DNA of 64,000 nucleotides from Streptomyces sp. NRRL F-5135 (lineage in GTDB: Bacteria > Actinomycetota > Actinomycetes > Streptomycetales > Streptomycetaceae): contig NZ_JOHR01000007.1 in NCBI RefSeq assembly GCF_000719775.1, forward strand, positions 124,001 to 188,000, written 5' to 3'. The first letter of the stretch is position 1, and the number at the start of each line of letters is the position of its first letter. The notes under the pieces are model-generated. The model was not told the DNA's origin. It worked only from the letters and a program-made list of their open reading frames with translations, and searched no databases. Positions 1 through 7,959 of this stretch are shown here, piece by piece. The translations under genes were made by a program, and so were the position numbers.

Positions 1-402
1 GTGAAGCTGATCGACGAGGTGCGCGCCGTCCATGTGGCCGCCTCCGTGCGCAGATACGTGGTCGAGCTGGTCGGCGCGACCCGTAACCACCCGGACCTCC
101 GGCTCGGTGCGTCCCCGCGTGCGACGCTCCACCTGATGCGGGCCGCCAAGGCCGCGGCCGCGCTGGCCGGCCGGGAGTACGCGCTGCCCGACGACGTGCA
201 GTCCCTGGCGGTGGCGGTGCTGGCGCACCGGCTGCTGCCGACGGCCCAGGCCCAGCTGAACCGCCGCACGCCCGAGGAGGTGGTGCGGGAGATCCTCGGG
301 CGCACGCCCGTGCCCACGGCGGACGGCGGCCGGGCCCCGGGGCCGGGACGCGTGCCGGGGCCGCATGTCTACGGCCGGCAGCCCGGCGCACGGCGGCTGT
401 GA
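1..402 (+). CDS. MoxR-family AAA+ ATPase, C-terminal part (cut by window edge)
   Basis: Only the last 133 codons are inside the window and the gene continues upstream, so base 1 is not a real start. The visible part is the AAA+ lid region of MoxR-type ATPases: a conserved LGASPRA stretch at residues 35-41, then helices with PDDV at 63-66, then a proline-rich tail. Walker A and B motifs would lie upstream. MoxR proteins are chaperone-like ATPases usually coded beside DUF58 and transglutaminase-like partners. Those are the next two genes, joined by overlapping stop and start codons, so the three form one operon. Confidence 0.85.
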   Translation: MKLIDEVRAVHVAASVRRYVVELVGATRNHPDLRLGASPRATLHLMRAAKAAAALAGREYALPDDVQSLAVAVLAHRLLPTAQAQLNRRTPEEVVREILGRTPVPTADGGRAPGPGRVPGPHVYGRQPGARRL

Positions 403-1835
403 TGGAGGCCGGCGGGCCGTGGCGCCCGGAGGGCCCGCACGGCGCGGAACGCGGCGGGGAGCGCCGCGGAGAAGGGGACAGGGAAGAGGGAGGAGAAGGG
501 CGAGGGGACAGGGACACGGGCGGGCCGCGGGCCGCGCTGTCCGGACTGACCACGCGCGGCCGGTCGTTCCTCGCCGCGGGCGTCGCCGCGGGCGTCTGCG
601 CCTATGTGCTCGGCCAGTCCGACCTGCTGCGGGTGGGCCTGCTGCTGGCCGTCCTGCCCCTGATCTGTGTCGCGGTCCTGTACCGCACGCGCTACCGGGT
701 CACCGGCAGCCGGCGGCTGTACCCCTCGCGGGTGCCGGCCGGTTCCGAGGCGCGCGTCCACCTGCGGATGGACAACGTGACGCGGATGCCCACCGGGCTG
801 CTGATGCTCCAGGACCACGTGCCCTACGTCCTCGGCCCCCGGCCCCGCTTCGTCCTGGACCGGGTGGAGCCGGGCGGCCGCCGGGAGGTGTCCTACCGGG
901 TCCGTTCCGACCTGCGCGGGCGGTACCCGCTCGGACCGCTCCAGCTCCGGCTGAGCGATCCGTTCGGGATGTGCGAGCTGACCCGCTCGTTCAGCGCGTA
1001 CGACACGCTGACCGTCATCCCGCGCACCGAACCGCTGCCCCCGGTACCGCTCGTGGGCGAGTCCGCGGGCTACGGCGACGGGCGGCAGAGTTCGCTGGCG
1101 CTGGCGGGCGAGGACGACGTGATCCCCCGCGGCTACCGCTACGGCGACGACCTGCGCCGGGTGCACTGGCGCTCCACGGCCCGCTACGGCGAGCTGATGG
1201 TGCGGCGCGAGGAGCAGCAGCAGCGGTCGGGGTGCACGGTCCTGCTGGACACCCGGCGCGTCGCCTACGCGGGAGCGGGCCCCGGTTCCGCCTTCGAATG
1301 GGCGGTGTCGGGCGCGGCCTCCACGCTGGTGCACATGCTGGAACGGGGCTTCGCGGTCCGGTTGTTGACCGACACCGGCAGCTCCGTACCGGGCGAGGGG
1401 GCGGGCGGCTTCGGCGGGGCGGCCCCCGAGTCCGCCGACTCGGCCGGACTGATGATGGACACCCTCGCGGTGGTCGACCACTCCGGGGAGGACTCCCTCT
1501 CCCGCGCCTACGACGTCCTGCGCGGCGGTGCGGAGGGGCTGCTGGTCGCCTTCTTCGGCGACCTGGACGAGGAGCAGACCGTGGTGGCGGCGCGGATGCG
1601 GCAGCGCTGTGCCGCCGCCGTCGCGTTCGTGCTCGACAGTGCCGACTGGGTGCGGGGCTCCGCACCGGACGACCGGGCCGAGGACCGGCTGCGGCGGCTG
1701 CGCGAGGCCGGCTGGACGGCGGTCGCCGTGCCCTCGGGGGCGGCCCTGCCCGACCTGTGGCGCCAGGCCGCGCGGCAGCGCTCGGAATCGGCGGTCACCG
1801 GCGCCGCGTCGGCTTTCACCGGAGGATGGTCATGA
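402..1835 (+). CDS. DUF58 domain membrane protein
   Basis: About 477 residues. A charged N-terminal 45 residues is followed by two membrane segments (about 54-72 and 77-95), and the DUF58 signature near residues 241-270 contains GDDLRRVHWRSTARYGELMV. DUF58 proteins have a von Willebrand-A-like fold and pair with MoxR ATPases; their exact role is unsettled. The ATG overlaps the TGA of the MoxR gene; a GTG one codon earlier (399) is an alternative. The stop overlaps the start of the transglutaminase gene in an ATGA arrangement, which implies translational coupling. Confidence 0.9.
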   Translation: MEAGGPWRPEGPHGAERGGERRGEGDREEGGEGRGDRDTGGPRAALSGLTTRGRSFLAAGVAAGVCAYVLGQSDLLRVGLLLAVLPLICVAVLYRTRYRVTGSRRLYPSRVPAGSEARVHLRMDNVTRMPTGLLMLQDHVPYVLGPRPRFVLDRVEPGGRREVSYRVRSDLRGRYPLGPLQLRLSDPFGMCELTRSFSAYDTLTVIPRTEPLPPVPLVGESAGYGDGRQSSLALAGEDDVIPRGYRYGDDLRRVHWRSTARYGELMVRREEQQQRSGCTVLLDTRRVAYAGAGPGSAFEWAVSGAASTLVHMLERGFAVRLLTDTGSSVPGEGAGGFGGAAPESADSAGLMMDTLAVVDHSGEDSLSRAYDVLRGGAEGLLVAFFGDLDEEQTVVAARMRQRCAAAVAFVLDSADWVRGSAPDDRAEDRLRRLREAGWTAVAVPSGAALPDLWRQAARQRSESAVTGAASAFTGGWS

Positions 1836-4237
1836 GCGGTCCGGGACGGCTGGCCCTGTGCGCCTTCGCCGCCACCCTGATGGCGGCGGGCTCGCTGGTG
1901 CCGCTGGTCGACACGGGCGACTGGCTGGTGCGGGCCGCCTTCATGCTGGCGGTCCTGGGCGCGGTCGGCGCGCTGGCGCGGCGGGTGCCGCTCGCCCGGC
2001 CGCTGACCGTGGCGCTGCAGGCCATGACCGTGCTGCTGATGCTCACCATGGTCTTCGCCCGCGACGAGGCGCTGCTCGGTTTCCTGCCGTCCCCGGGTGC
2101 CTTCCAGGAGCTCGGCGAGTTGCTGACGGCGGGCGGCCAGGACGTCGGGCGCTATGCGATACCGGCGCCGGCGACCGACGGCATCGAGCTGATGCTGATC
2201 GGCGGCGTCCTGGTCATCGGGCTCGCGGTGGACGCCCTCGCGGTGACCTTCCGCAGCGCGGCGCCGGCCGGGCTGCCGCTGCTCGCCCTCTACTCGGTCG
2301 CCTCGGGGCTGTCGGGCGGGGCCGGGGGCCGGCTCTGGTTCCTGCTGGCGGCCGGCGGCTACCTGCTGCTCCTGCTGGCCGAGGGCCGGGACCGGCTCTC
2401 CCAGTGGGGCCGGGTGTTCGGCGCCCCGGCGCGGGAGCCGGGCCGCTTCGCGGTCTTCGCCGGCTCGCCCCAGCGCGCTCCGGTCCGCACCGGCCGCAGG
2501 ATCGGGGTGGTGGCGCTGGGCGTCGCGCTGGCCGTCCCGGCGGCCCTGCCGTCCCTGGACGGCGGACTGCTGGCGAACGCGGGCCGGTCGGCCGGCTCGG
2601 GGCTGGGCGGCGGAGGCACCATCTCCGCGGTCAATCCCCTGGTCTCCCTCCAGAACAACCTGAACCAGCCGGAGAACCGGGAGGCCCTGACCTACCGGAC
2701 CAACGCGCGGGACACCCAGAACCTGTACCTGCGGATCATGGCACTGGACAAGTTCGACGGGACGTCCTGGCGGTTCTCCCAGCGCAAGGTGGAGGATGTG
2801 CCGGACCGGCTGCCCGGCGCGTCCGGGCTGGGCCCCGGCGTCGGCACCGAGGAGATATCGACCAGCATTTCGGCCGCGGGCTGGTACCGGCAGAACTACC
2901 TCCCGATGCCCTATCCGGCGACGCGGGTGCGGATCGACGGCCGCTGGCGCTTCGAGCCCGAGGGCCGGACGCTGGTGGGCGACCGCGGGCAGTCCACGCA
3001 GGGCGCGGCGTACAAGGTCGACAGTCTGCTGGTGAACCCGACGAGCGAGCAGCTCGCCTCGGCGCCGCCGCCCCCCGCCGACCTGCTGGAGGAGTACACA
3101 CGGGTCCCGGCCGGCCTGCCGGGTGTGGTGCGGTCGACGGCCCAGGACGTCACCGAAGGCGCGGCGAACAACTACGAAAGGGCCGTCAGGCTCCAGGACT
3201 GGTTCGCGCTGGACGGCGGTTTCACGTACGACACCGAGGTGGACTCGGGCACGGGCATCACCGCGATCACCCGCTTCCTGGAGAGGAAAGAGGGATTCTG
3301 CGTCCACTTCTCCTTCACGATGGCCGCGATGGCCCGCACGCTGGGCATACCGGCGCGGGTCGCCGTGGGCTTCACCCCGGGCACGCCCAAGCCGGACGGC
3401 AGCATGTCGGTCGGTCTGCGGGACGCGCACGCCTGGCCGGAGCTGTACTTCGAAGGGGTCGGCTGGACCCGCTTCGAGCCGACGCCGAGCCGGGGCAGCG
3501 CGCCCGACTACACCCGTCCCGAGACGCCGACGGACACGCCGAGCGCGGAGAGCAGCGCGGACACCGACCCGGCCGAGACGCCGTCGGCCGAGCCGTCCGG
3601 CTCGCCGAGCTGCCCGGCGGACTCCGGGCGGCCGGAGGCGTGCGGCAGCGCCGCGCCGGGTGCGGCCCCGCCGCCCTCGGATCCGGGCTTCCCGTTCGGG
3701 ACGGTGCTGCTGAGCGTTCTGGGAGCGCTGGTCGTGATCACGTTGCCGCTGCTGCCACTGCTGTGGCGGACCAGGGCCAGGGCCCGCCGCCTGGGCTCCG
3801 GCGGCCGGACGAGCGCGGCCACCGCCGACACCGCTGCCCGGACACTGGCGGCCTGGCAGGAGATCACCGACACCGCCTGGGACCACGGCATCCCGCCCGA
3901 CGACGCGCTCACCCCCCGCAAGGCGGCGGACCGGCTGATACGGCTGGGCCGGCTGGAGGGGGACGCCGCGCAGGCGGTGCACCGGGTGGCGGGCTCCGTC
4001 GAGCAGGTGCTGTACGCGCCGGAACCCCGCCCGGCGCCCGGCCTGGCGGACGACGCCCGGCGGGTCCGCGAGGCCATGGCGTCCTCGGTTCCCCGCCGGA
4101 CCCGTCTGCGGGCGCTGTTCCTCCCGCGCTCGGCCGTACGGGTGATCTGGTCCGCCTCGGAGCGGTGGCAGGCACTCACGGCCCGCCTCCGGGACGTCCG
4201 CCTGTCGCTGCCGCGTCGGCTGCCGGGGGCGCGCTGA
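1832..4237 (+). CDS. Transglutaminase-like membrane protein (TgpA type)
   Basis: About 801 residues. The N-terminus carries several hydrophobic helices (first about residues 5-60), then an extracytoplasmic transglutaminase core with Cys490 in EGFCVHFSF and His533 in RDAHAWPEL. The third position, usually Asp, is Glu549 in RFEPTP, a common variant in this family. A Ser/Pro/Glu-rich linker, one more membrane helix (about 623-645) and a C-terminal DUF4129-like region follow. GGAGG lies 7 bases before the ATG. It is third in the MoxR-DUF58 operon, and a surface-protein or envelope role is inferred from topology. Confidence 0.9.
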   Translation: MSGPGRLALCAFAATLMAAGSLVPLVDTGDWLVRAAFMLAVLGAVGALARRVPLARPLTVALQAMTVLLMLTMVFARDEALLGFLPSPGAFQELGELLTAGGQDVGRYAIPAPATDGIELMLIGGVLVIGLAVDALAVTFRSAAPAGLPLLALYSVASGLSGGAGGRLWFLLAAGGYLLLLLAEGRDRLSQWGRVFGAPAREPGRFAVFAGSPQRAPVRTGRRIGVVALGVALAVPAALPSLDGGLLANAGRSAGSGLGGGGTISAVNPLVSLQNNLNQPENREALTYRTNARDTQNLYLRIMALDKFDGTSWRFSQRKVEDVPDRLPGASGLGPGVGTEEISTSISAAGWYRQNYLPMPYPATRVRIDGRWRFEPEGRTLVGDRGQSTQGAAYKVDSLLVNPTSEQLASAPPPPADLLEEYTRVPAGLPGVVRSTAQDVTEGAANNYERAVRLQDWFALDGGFTYDTEVDSGTGITAITRFLERKEGFCVHFSFTMAAMARTLGIPARVAVGFTPGTPKPDGSMSVGLRDAHAWPELYFEGVGWTRFEPTPSRGSAPDYTRPETPTDTPSAESSADTDPAETPSAEPSGSPSCPADSGRPEACGSAAPGAAPPPSDPGFPFGTVLLSVLGALVVITLPLLPLLWRTRARARRLGSGGRTSAATADTAARTLAAWQEITDTAWDHGIPPDDALTPRKAADRLIRLGRLEGDAAQAVHRVAGSVEQVLYAPEPRPAPGLADDARRVREAMASSVPRRTRLRALFLPRSAVRVIWSASERWQALTARLRDVRLSLPRRLPGAR

Positions 4238-4312
4238 GGTGCGTGGGGGACGCGTGGCCGCGGGACGCACTCGCGGCGGACGGTTCCCCTCCCGGCGCTT
4301 TCTTCCGTGAAC

Positions 4313-4353
4313 CGGGCTCCGTGCCCGGGCCGCCGGCCCGGGCACGGAGCCCG
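4313..4353 (+). terminator. Strong hairpin terminator after the transglutaminase gene
   Basis: Perfect 17-bp inverted repeat: arms 4313-4329 and 4337-4353, with a 7-base loop that can close by two more pairs. It lies 75 bases after the stop. No U-run follows, which is usual for Streptomyces hairpins. Confidence 0.75.
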
Positions 4354-4417
4354 GAGCCCGGTCCCGGTACGTCGGATTCGCGGCGGTGCACGCCTGTCCG
4401 GGCAGGGCCCGGACACG

Positions 4418-4454
4418 ACTGAGGGGCGAACGCGTGACGCGTTCGCCCCTCAGT
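4418..4454. terminator. Bidirectional terminator between convergent genes
   Basis: Perfect 17-bp arms at 4418-4434 and 4438-4454 around a 3-base loop (TGA). It sits exactly between the rightward transglutaminase operon and the stop of the leftward DUF3040 gene, so it can serve both strands. It is the second stable hairpin in 140 bases. Confidence 0.85.
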
Positions 4455-4460
4455 CTTGGC

Positions 4461-4859
4461 TCACTGGCCCTGTTCGTCCCGGCGGCGCTGCCACCGCTGC
4501 TCGATCCTGTTCATCACCGAGCCCCGCTGCCCCCGTGGTCGGCGGCCACCGGCCTGTGGTCCGCCCGAAGACTGCTGCTCGCCCGGCTTCGGCGCCTTGC
4601 GCCAGCCGGTGACCGCAAGGACCGCGCAGCCCAGCATGACGAGGAACCCCACCACACTGATCCAGATCTGCTGGGCGACCATTCCGGCCATGAGGAGCGC
4701 GATTCCCACCAGGAAGCCTGCGACCGCCTGATAGACCCGTCGCCGGGTATACGTACGCAGCCCGCTTCCCTCAAGCGCTGTCGCGAACTTGGGATCTTCG
4801 GCGTACAGCGCTCGCTCCATTTGCTCGAGCATTCGCTGCTCGTGCTCCGAGAGCGGCAC
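4461..4859 (-). CDS. DUF3040 small membrane protein
   Basis: 132 residues. It opens with PLSEHEQRMLEQME, the hallmark of the actinobacterial DUF3040 family, has two hydrophobic segments (about 45-62 and 66-84), and ends in a basic Arg/Gln-rich tail. The start is GTG at 4859 with GAGGAGG just upstream. A -10-like TATCCT lies at 4913-4918. The family is widespread in actinobacteria and has no established function; location in the inner membrane is inferred. Confidence 0.9.
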   Translation of the reverse strand: MPLSEHEQRMLEQMERALYAEDPKFATALEGSGLRTYTRRRVYQAVAGFLVGIALLMAGMVAQQIWISVVGFLVMLGCAVLAVTGWRKAPKPGEQQSSGGPQAGGRRPRGQRGSVMNRIEQRWQRRRDEQGQ

Positions 4860-5186
4860 GGAGTCCTCCTCGTCGTCGGTCGCGGGGGGCGACCGGTATG
4901 CGGCCCCTTCAAGGATAGGCAGGGATTCGCCCCCGTGAAACCCGCCCTCAATGCCATTCAGTCAGTCCGGGCCGCCACGTCGGTTCGGCCGTTGAAGCGT
5001 TGATTCCCCAACCGTCGAACCGTCATGCCGGACGGCGTACCCCGATCATACGGCGCTCGGCGCGTCGCCGGGGGGCCTGTGGCGCACTCCATGTGTGGTC
5101 GCGACGCTGATCAGCCACCCTATGGCCTTTTCCGCCGCCTTTGGGAAGCCTTGGGCGGCCGTCTCTCGGCCACCGGCCAGGCCGGG
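4860..5186. other. Intergenic region with the DUF3040 promoter
   Basis: About 330 bases without a gene. The left part holds the DUF3040 leader and a possible -10 box (TATCCT, minus strand, 4913-4918). The rest is an AT-richer spacer before the methyltransferase terminator. I see no RNA gene or repeat in it. Confidence 0.5.
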
Positions 5187-5210
5187 CCGGAGCCATGCCG
5201 CGGGCTCCGG
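5187..5210 (-). terminator. Terminator of the methyltransferase gene
   Basis: 8-bp arms 5187-5194 and 5203-5210 around an 8-base loop, directly after the stop codon of the leftward methyltransferase gene. Confidence 0.6.
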
Positions 5211-6086
5211 TCAGCTCCGCTTCTCGCCCAGTACGTGCAGTTGTGTGGCGACGGACTGGAACGCGGGCAGTTCGGCCGCCGCCTCCTCCAGCCGCAACAG
5301 GGCGTCCAGGGCACCGGGCTGGGTGTCCACCAGGCCGCCGGGGACCAGGTCGGAGAAGACCCGGACGCCGTGCACGGCCTCGACGGCCGCCCCGGCGTCG
5401 CCGACCAGGTCCGTGAGCTGATCGGCCGTGAAGCGCCGGGGGACGGGATCGCCCGCGCCCCAGCGGCCCGCCGGGTCCGTCAGGGCCTGCCGGGCCTCGG
5501 CGAAGTGCCCCGCCAGCGCCCTGGCCAGCACCGCGCCGCCCAGGCCCGCGGCGAGCAGGCTGAGCGCCCCGGCCGGCCGCAGCGCGTCCACCGCGTTCCG
5601 CAGGCCCTCGGCCGGATCGTCCACGTACTCCAGCACCCCGTGGCACAGCACGGCGTCGAACCCGCCGCGCCCGACCACCTCGAAGAGGCCGTGGATGTCG
5701 CCCTGCACCCCCCGGACGCGGTCGGCCACCCCGGCCTCGGCCGCCCGGCGCTCCAGCGCGAACAGCGCGTTGGGGCTGGGGTCCACGACGGTCACCCGGT
5801 GCCCCAGCCGGGCGACGGGCACGGCGAAGTTGCCCGTGCCGCCCCCCGTGTCGAGCACGTCGAGAACCGCGGTCCCGCCCGTCTTGACCCGGCGGTCGAG
5901 GGCGGCCTCGAGGACCTCCCAGACCACGGCCGTACGCAGGGGTCCGCGGGGGCGGGAGGGCGTGTCCCCGCCGAAAGCCGCCGCGGCGCCCGAAGTACCC
6001 GAGACGCCGGAAGCACCGGTGGACCCGGAAGACCCGGCAGCACTGGGGACGCCGGAAGCACCGGAAACGGGGGAAGGGTCCGACAC
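5211..6086 (-). CDS. Class I SAM-dependent methyltransferase
   Basis: 291 residues. After a low-complexity Gly/Ser/Ala N-terminus (1-40) comes a Rossmann methyltransferase core. Motif I is LDTGGGTGNFA at 78-88, the acidic end of strand 2 is VTVVDPSPN at 98-106, and a CHGVLEYVDDP stretch is typical of motif IV. It resembles tRNA (CmoM/SmtA-like) and small-molecule methyltransferases, and the substrate cannot be read from sequence. The GTG start has AAGGAG nine bases upstream. The next gene on the strand lies 160 bases upstream. Confidence 0.85.
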   Translation of the reverse strand: MSDPSPVSGASGVPSAAGSSGSTGASGVSGTSGAAAAFGGDTPSRPRGPLRTAVVWEVLEAALDRRVKTGGTAVLDVLDTGGGTGNFAVPVARLGHRVTVVDPSPNALFALERRAAEAGVADRVRGVQGDIHGLFEVVGRGGFDAVLCHGVLEYVDDPAEGLRNAVDALRPAGALSLLAAGLGGAVLARALAGHFAEARQALTDPAGRWGAGDPVPRRFTADQLTDLVGDAGAAVEAVHGVRVFSDLVPGGLVDTQPGALDALLRLEEAAAELPAFQSVATQLHVLGEKRS

Positions 6087-6246
6087 GGCAGTGACTCCTT
6101 GGCGCGGTGCCGCCCCGGGCGCCCGGGGCGGTTGAACTGTGCGGGCTCGTCACCACCCTATTGCCTCGGCCTTCCCTCCTGGTCAACGGCCGCTTCCCGC
6201 CGAGCCGCCCGGCCACCTCCCTCCCGAGCCGTGCCGGCCGGGCGCG

Positions 6247-6822
6247 TCAGCCGGCCGCGTCACCCCGCTCCGCCGAGCCCGGGCGGCGCGGCGGCGCCCC
6301 GCGCTCGCCGGAACCACCGCGCGGCCGGGGCAGGGCCGGCTCCGGCGCCAGCATCCGCTCCACCAGCCGCAGGAACATGGCCGCCGAACGCAGCAGGTCG
6401 TCCGCGTCGCGCCCCGTCGCCGCACCCCGGATGCCCGCCTCCGCGCGCGCCCTGCGCTCGGCGCCCGCGGCGAACAGGGCGCTCCACTCGGTCAGCTCCG
6501 GCGCGATCTCGGGCAGGACCTCCCACGCGCTCCTGATGCGCCGCCGCCGCTGCGTGGCCGGCTCGGGCCGGCCCCGGGCCGCGAGCACGGCGGCGGCGGT
6601 GCGGAGGGCGGCGAGATGGGCGGTGGCATAGCGCTCGTTCGGCACGTCCAGTCCCCCGGCCTCGGCCAGCCCGGCCCGCGCCTTGGCGAGCAGGTCGAGG
6701 GCGGCGGGCGGCGCCGTGGCACGGCGCTGGACGGGGTGGACGTCGCTCGGTGGTCCGATCAGTGCGGGGGCGGGGCCGTCGGTACGGCGGCGACGCGCGG
6801 CGCCGGGGTAGGTGCCGGCCAT
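6247..6822 (-). CDS. SAV_6107-type HEPN-domain protein
   Basis: 191 residues, all-helical, with the conserved core at about residues 40-160 (PNERYATAHLAALRTAAAVL, then SAWEVLPEIAPEL). This fits the SAV_6107 family of HEPN-like proteins known mainly from actinobacteria. HEPN folds are often RNA-binding or RNA-cleaving, but the usual RxxxxH catalytic motif is not obvious here, so nuclease activity should not be assumed. The ATG has AGGAGG upstream. No toxin or nucleotidyltransferase partner is adjacent. Confidence 0.75.
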   Translation of the reverse strand: MAGTYPGAARRRRTDGPAPALIGPPSDVHPVQRRATAPPAALDLLAKARAGLAEAGGLDVPNERYATAHLAALRTAAAVLAARGRPEPATQRRRRIRSAWEVLPEIAPELTEWSALFAAGAERRARAEAGIRGAATGRDADDLLRSAAMFLRLVERMLAPEPALPRPRGGSGERGAPPRRPGSAERGDAAG

Positions 6823-6941
6823 GACGGAACCTCCTGTCGTCGTGTGACGGCGCTGTGGCCGTGTGTGTCCATCGTGCGGGCCGCCACTGACAATCGGCTC
6901 CGACCAGGGCTTTTGCCTCGAACACGCACACGGGTTAGCTT

Positions 6942-6970
6942 TTGCACTGACCAGTCAGTACAGTTATTGC
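6942..6970 (+). promoter_or_regulatory. Promoter with embedded TetR-type operator
   Basis: A -35 box TTGCAC (6942-6947), 17-base spacer and -10 box TATTGC (6965-6970). The inverted repeat ACTGAC-CA-GTCAGT (6946-6959) overlaps the -35 and the spacer. Repression of the ABC-YhgE-TetR operon by its own TetR protein is the natural inference. Confidence 0.65.
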
Positions 6971-6990
6971 GCACTAGCCGGGGAGGTCCC

Positions 6991-7959
6991 GTGGGCGATC
7001 GGAACAGCGAGGGAAACGGCGGGAACGACGCACCCGACGTAACCGCCGGAACCGACGCACCCGACTGTGACGGCGACCGCGGGGGCGGCGGGCGCCGCGG
7101 ACACCCCGGGGACGGGGACCCCGCGCCGGCCGCGGCCGCCGGCCTCACCGGGACGGCCGCCGGTCTCACCGCGGAGAACCTCGGGGTGAAGGGCCCGCGC
7201 GGCTGGGTGTTCCGCCATCTGCGGTTCGAGGCCGCGCCCGGCGCGCTCGTCGCCGTCGAGGGCGCCTCCGGCTCCGGTCGCACCTGTCTCCTGCTGACCC
7301 TCACCGGCCGGATGCGCCCCACCGAGGGCAGCGCCCGGGTCGGCGGGGCGGTCCTCCCCCGGGCCATGGGGTCCGTGCGCCGCTTCAGCGCTCTCGGTCC
7401 CGTGCCCGGGGTCAACGACCTCGACCCCGCGCTGACCGTCGCCGAGCACCTGCGCGAACGCGAGCTCCTGCGGAGCCGTTTCGGCGGCTCGCCCCGCGCC
7501 CTGCTGCGCCCCCGCGCGGAGCGGGCCGCCGAGGCCCGGCGCCGGGTCTCGGCCGCGCTGACCACCGCCGGTCTCGACACCGACGCCCTGCCCAAGGGCG
7601 AGCGCACCCACGTGCGCGACCTGGAACGCCTGGAGGCGCTGCGCCTCTCCGTGGCCCTGGCGCTGATCGGCGGTCCCCGGCTGCTCGCCGTGGACGACGT
7701 CGGCCCGGGCCTCTCCGACACCGGCCGCGCCGAAGCCTGGCGGCTCCTGCGCACGGTCGCCGACGGCGGCACGACCGTCATCGCCGCCTGCGGCGGGACG
7801 GCCCCCGACGAGGCGGACACCGTCATCCGGCTCAGGACGGCGCGCAGGACGCGCACGGCGCCACCGGCACCGCCGGCCGGCCGAGCGGAACCGGACCACC
7901 CGACCCCACGGACACAGGAGGACACGGCCGATGCGCTCGCCGAAACTCGCCGCGCTTGA
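6991..7959 (+). CDS. ABC transporter-type ATP-binding protein with degenerate motifs
   Basis: 322 residues from a GTG preceded by GGGGAGG. The first 60 residues are Gly/Asp-rich and disordered. Walker A reads GASGSGRT (91-98) with Arg where Lys is expected. The Walker B region is LLAVDDVGPGL with Asp in place of the catalytic Glu. The signature motif is unrecognisable (LERLEALRL). The gene overlaps the YhgE/Pip gene by 29 bases, so it probably supplies the cytosolic domain of that membrane system. ATP hydrolysis may be weak or absent. Confidence 0.8.
   Translation: MGDRNSEGNGGNDAPDVTAGTDAPDCDGDRGGGGRRGHPGDGDPAPAAAAGLTGTAAGLTAENLGVKGPRGWVFRHLRFEAAPGALVAVEGASGSGRTCLLLTLTGRMRPTEGSARVGGAVLPRAMGSVRRFSALGPVPGVNDLDPALTVAEHLRERELLRSRFGGSPRALLRPRAERAAEARRRVSAALTTAGLDTDALPKGERTHVRDLERLEALRLSVALALIGGPRLLAVDDVGPGLSDTGRAEAWRLLRTVADGGTTVIAACGGTAPDEADTVIRLRTARRTRTAPPAPPAGRAEPDHPTPRTQEDTADALAETRRA

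Noticed and set aside
1508..4345. 945-codon open frame on the minus strand, antisense to the transglutaminase gene
   Set aside because: Shadow frame caused by GC bias; its residues are Arg/Gly/Pro-rich with no domain, and the plus-strand gene has clear motifs.
6247..6822. HEPN protein as toxin of a toxin-antitoxin pair
   Set aside because: No nucleotidyltransferase or small partner gene is adjacent and the RxxxxH motif is not evident.
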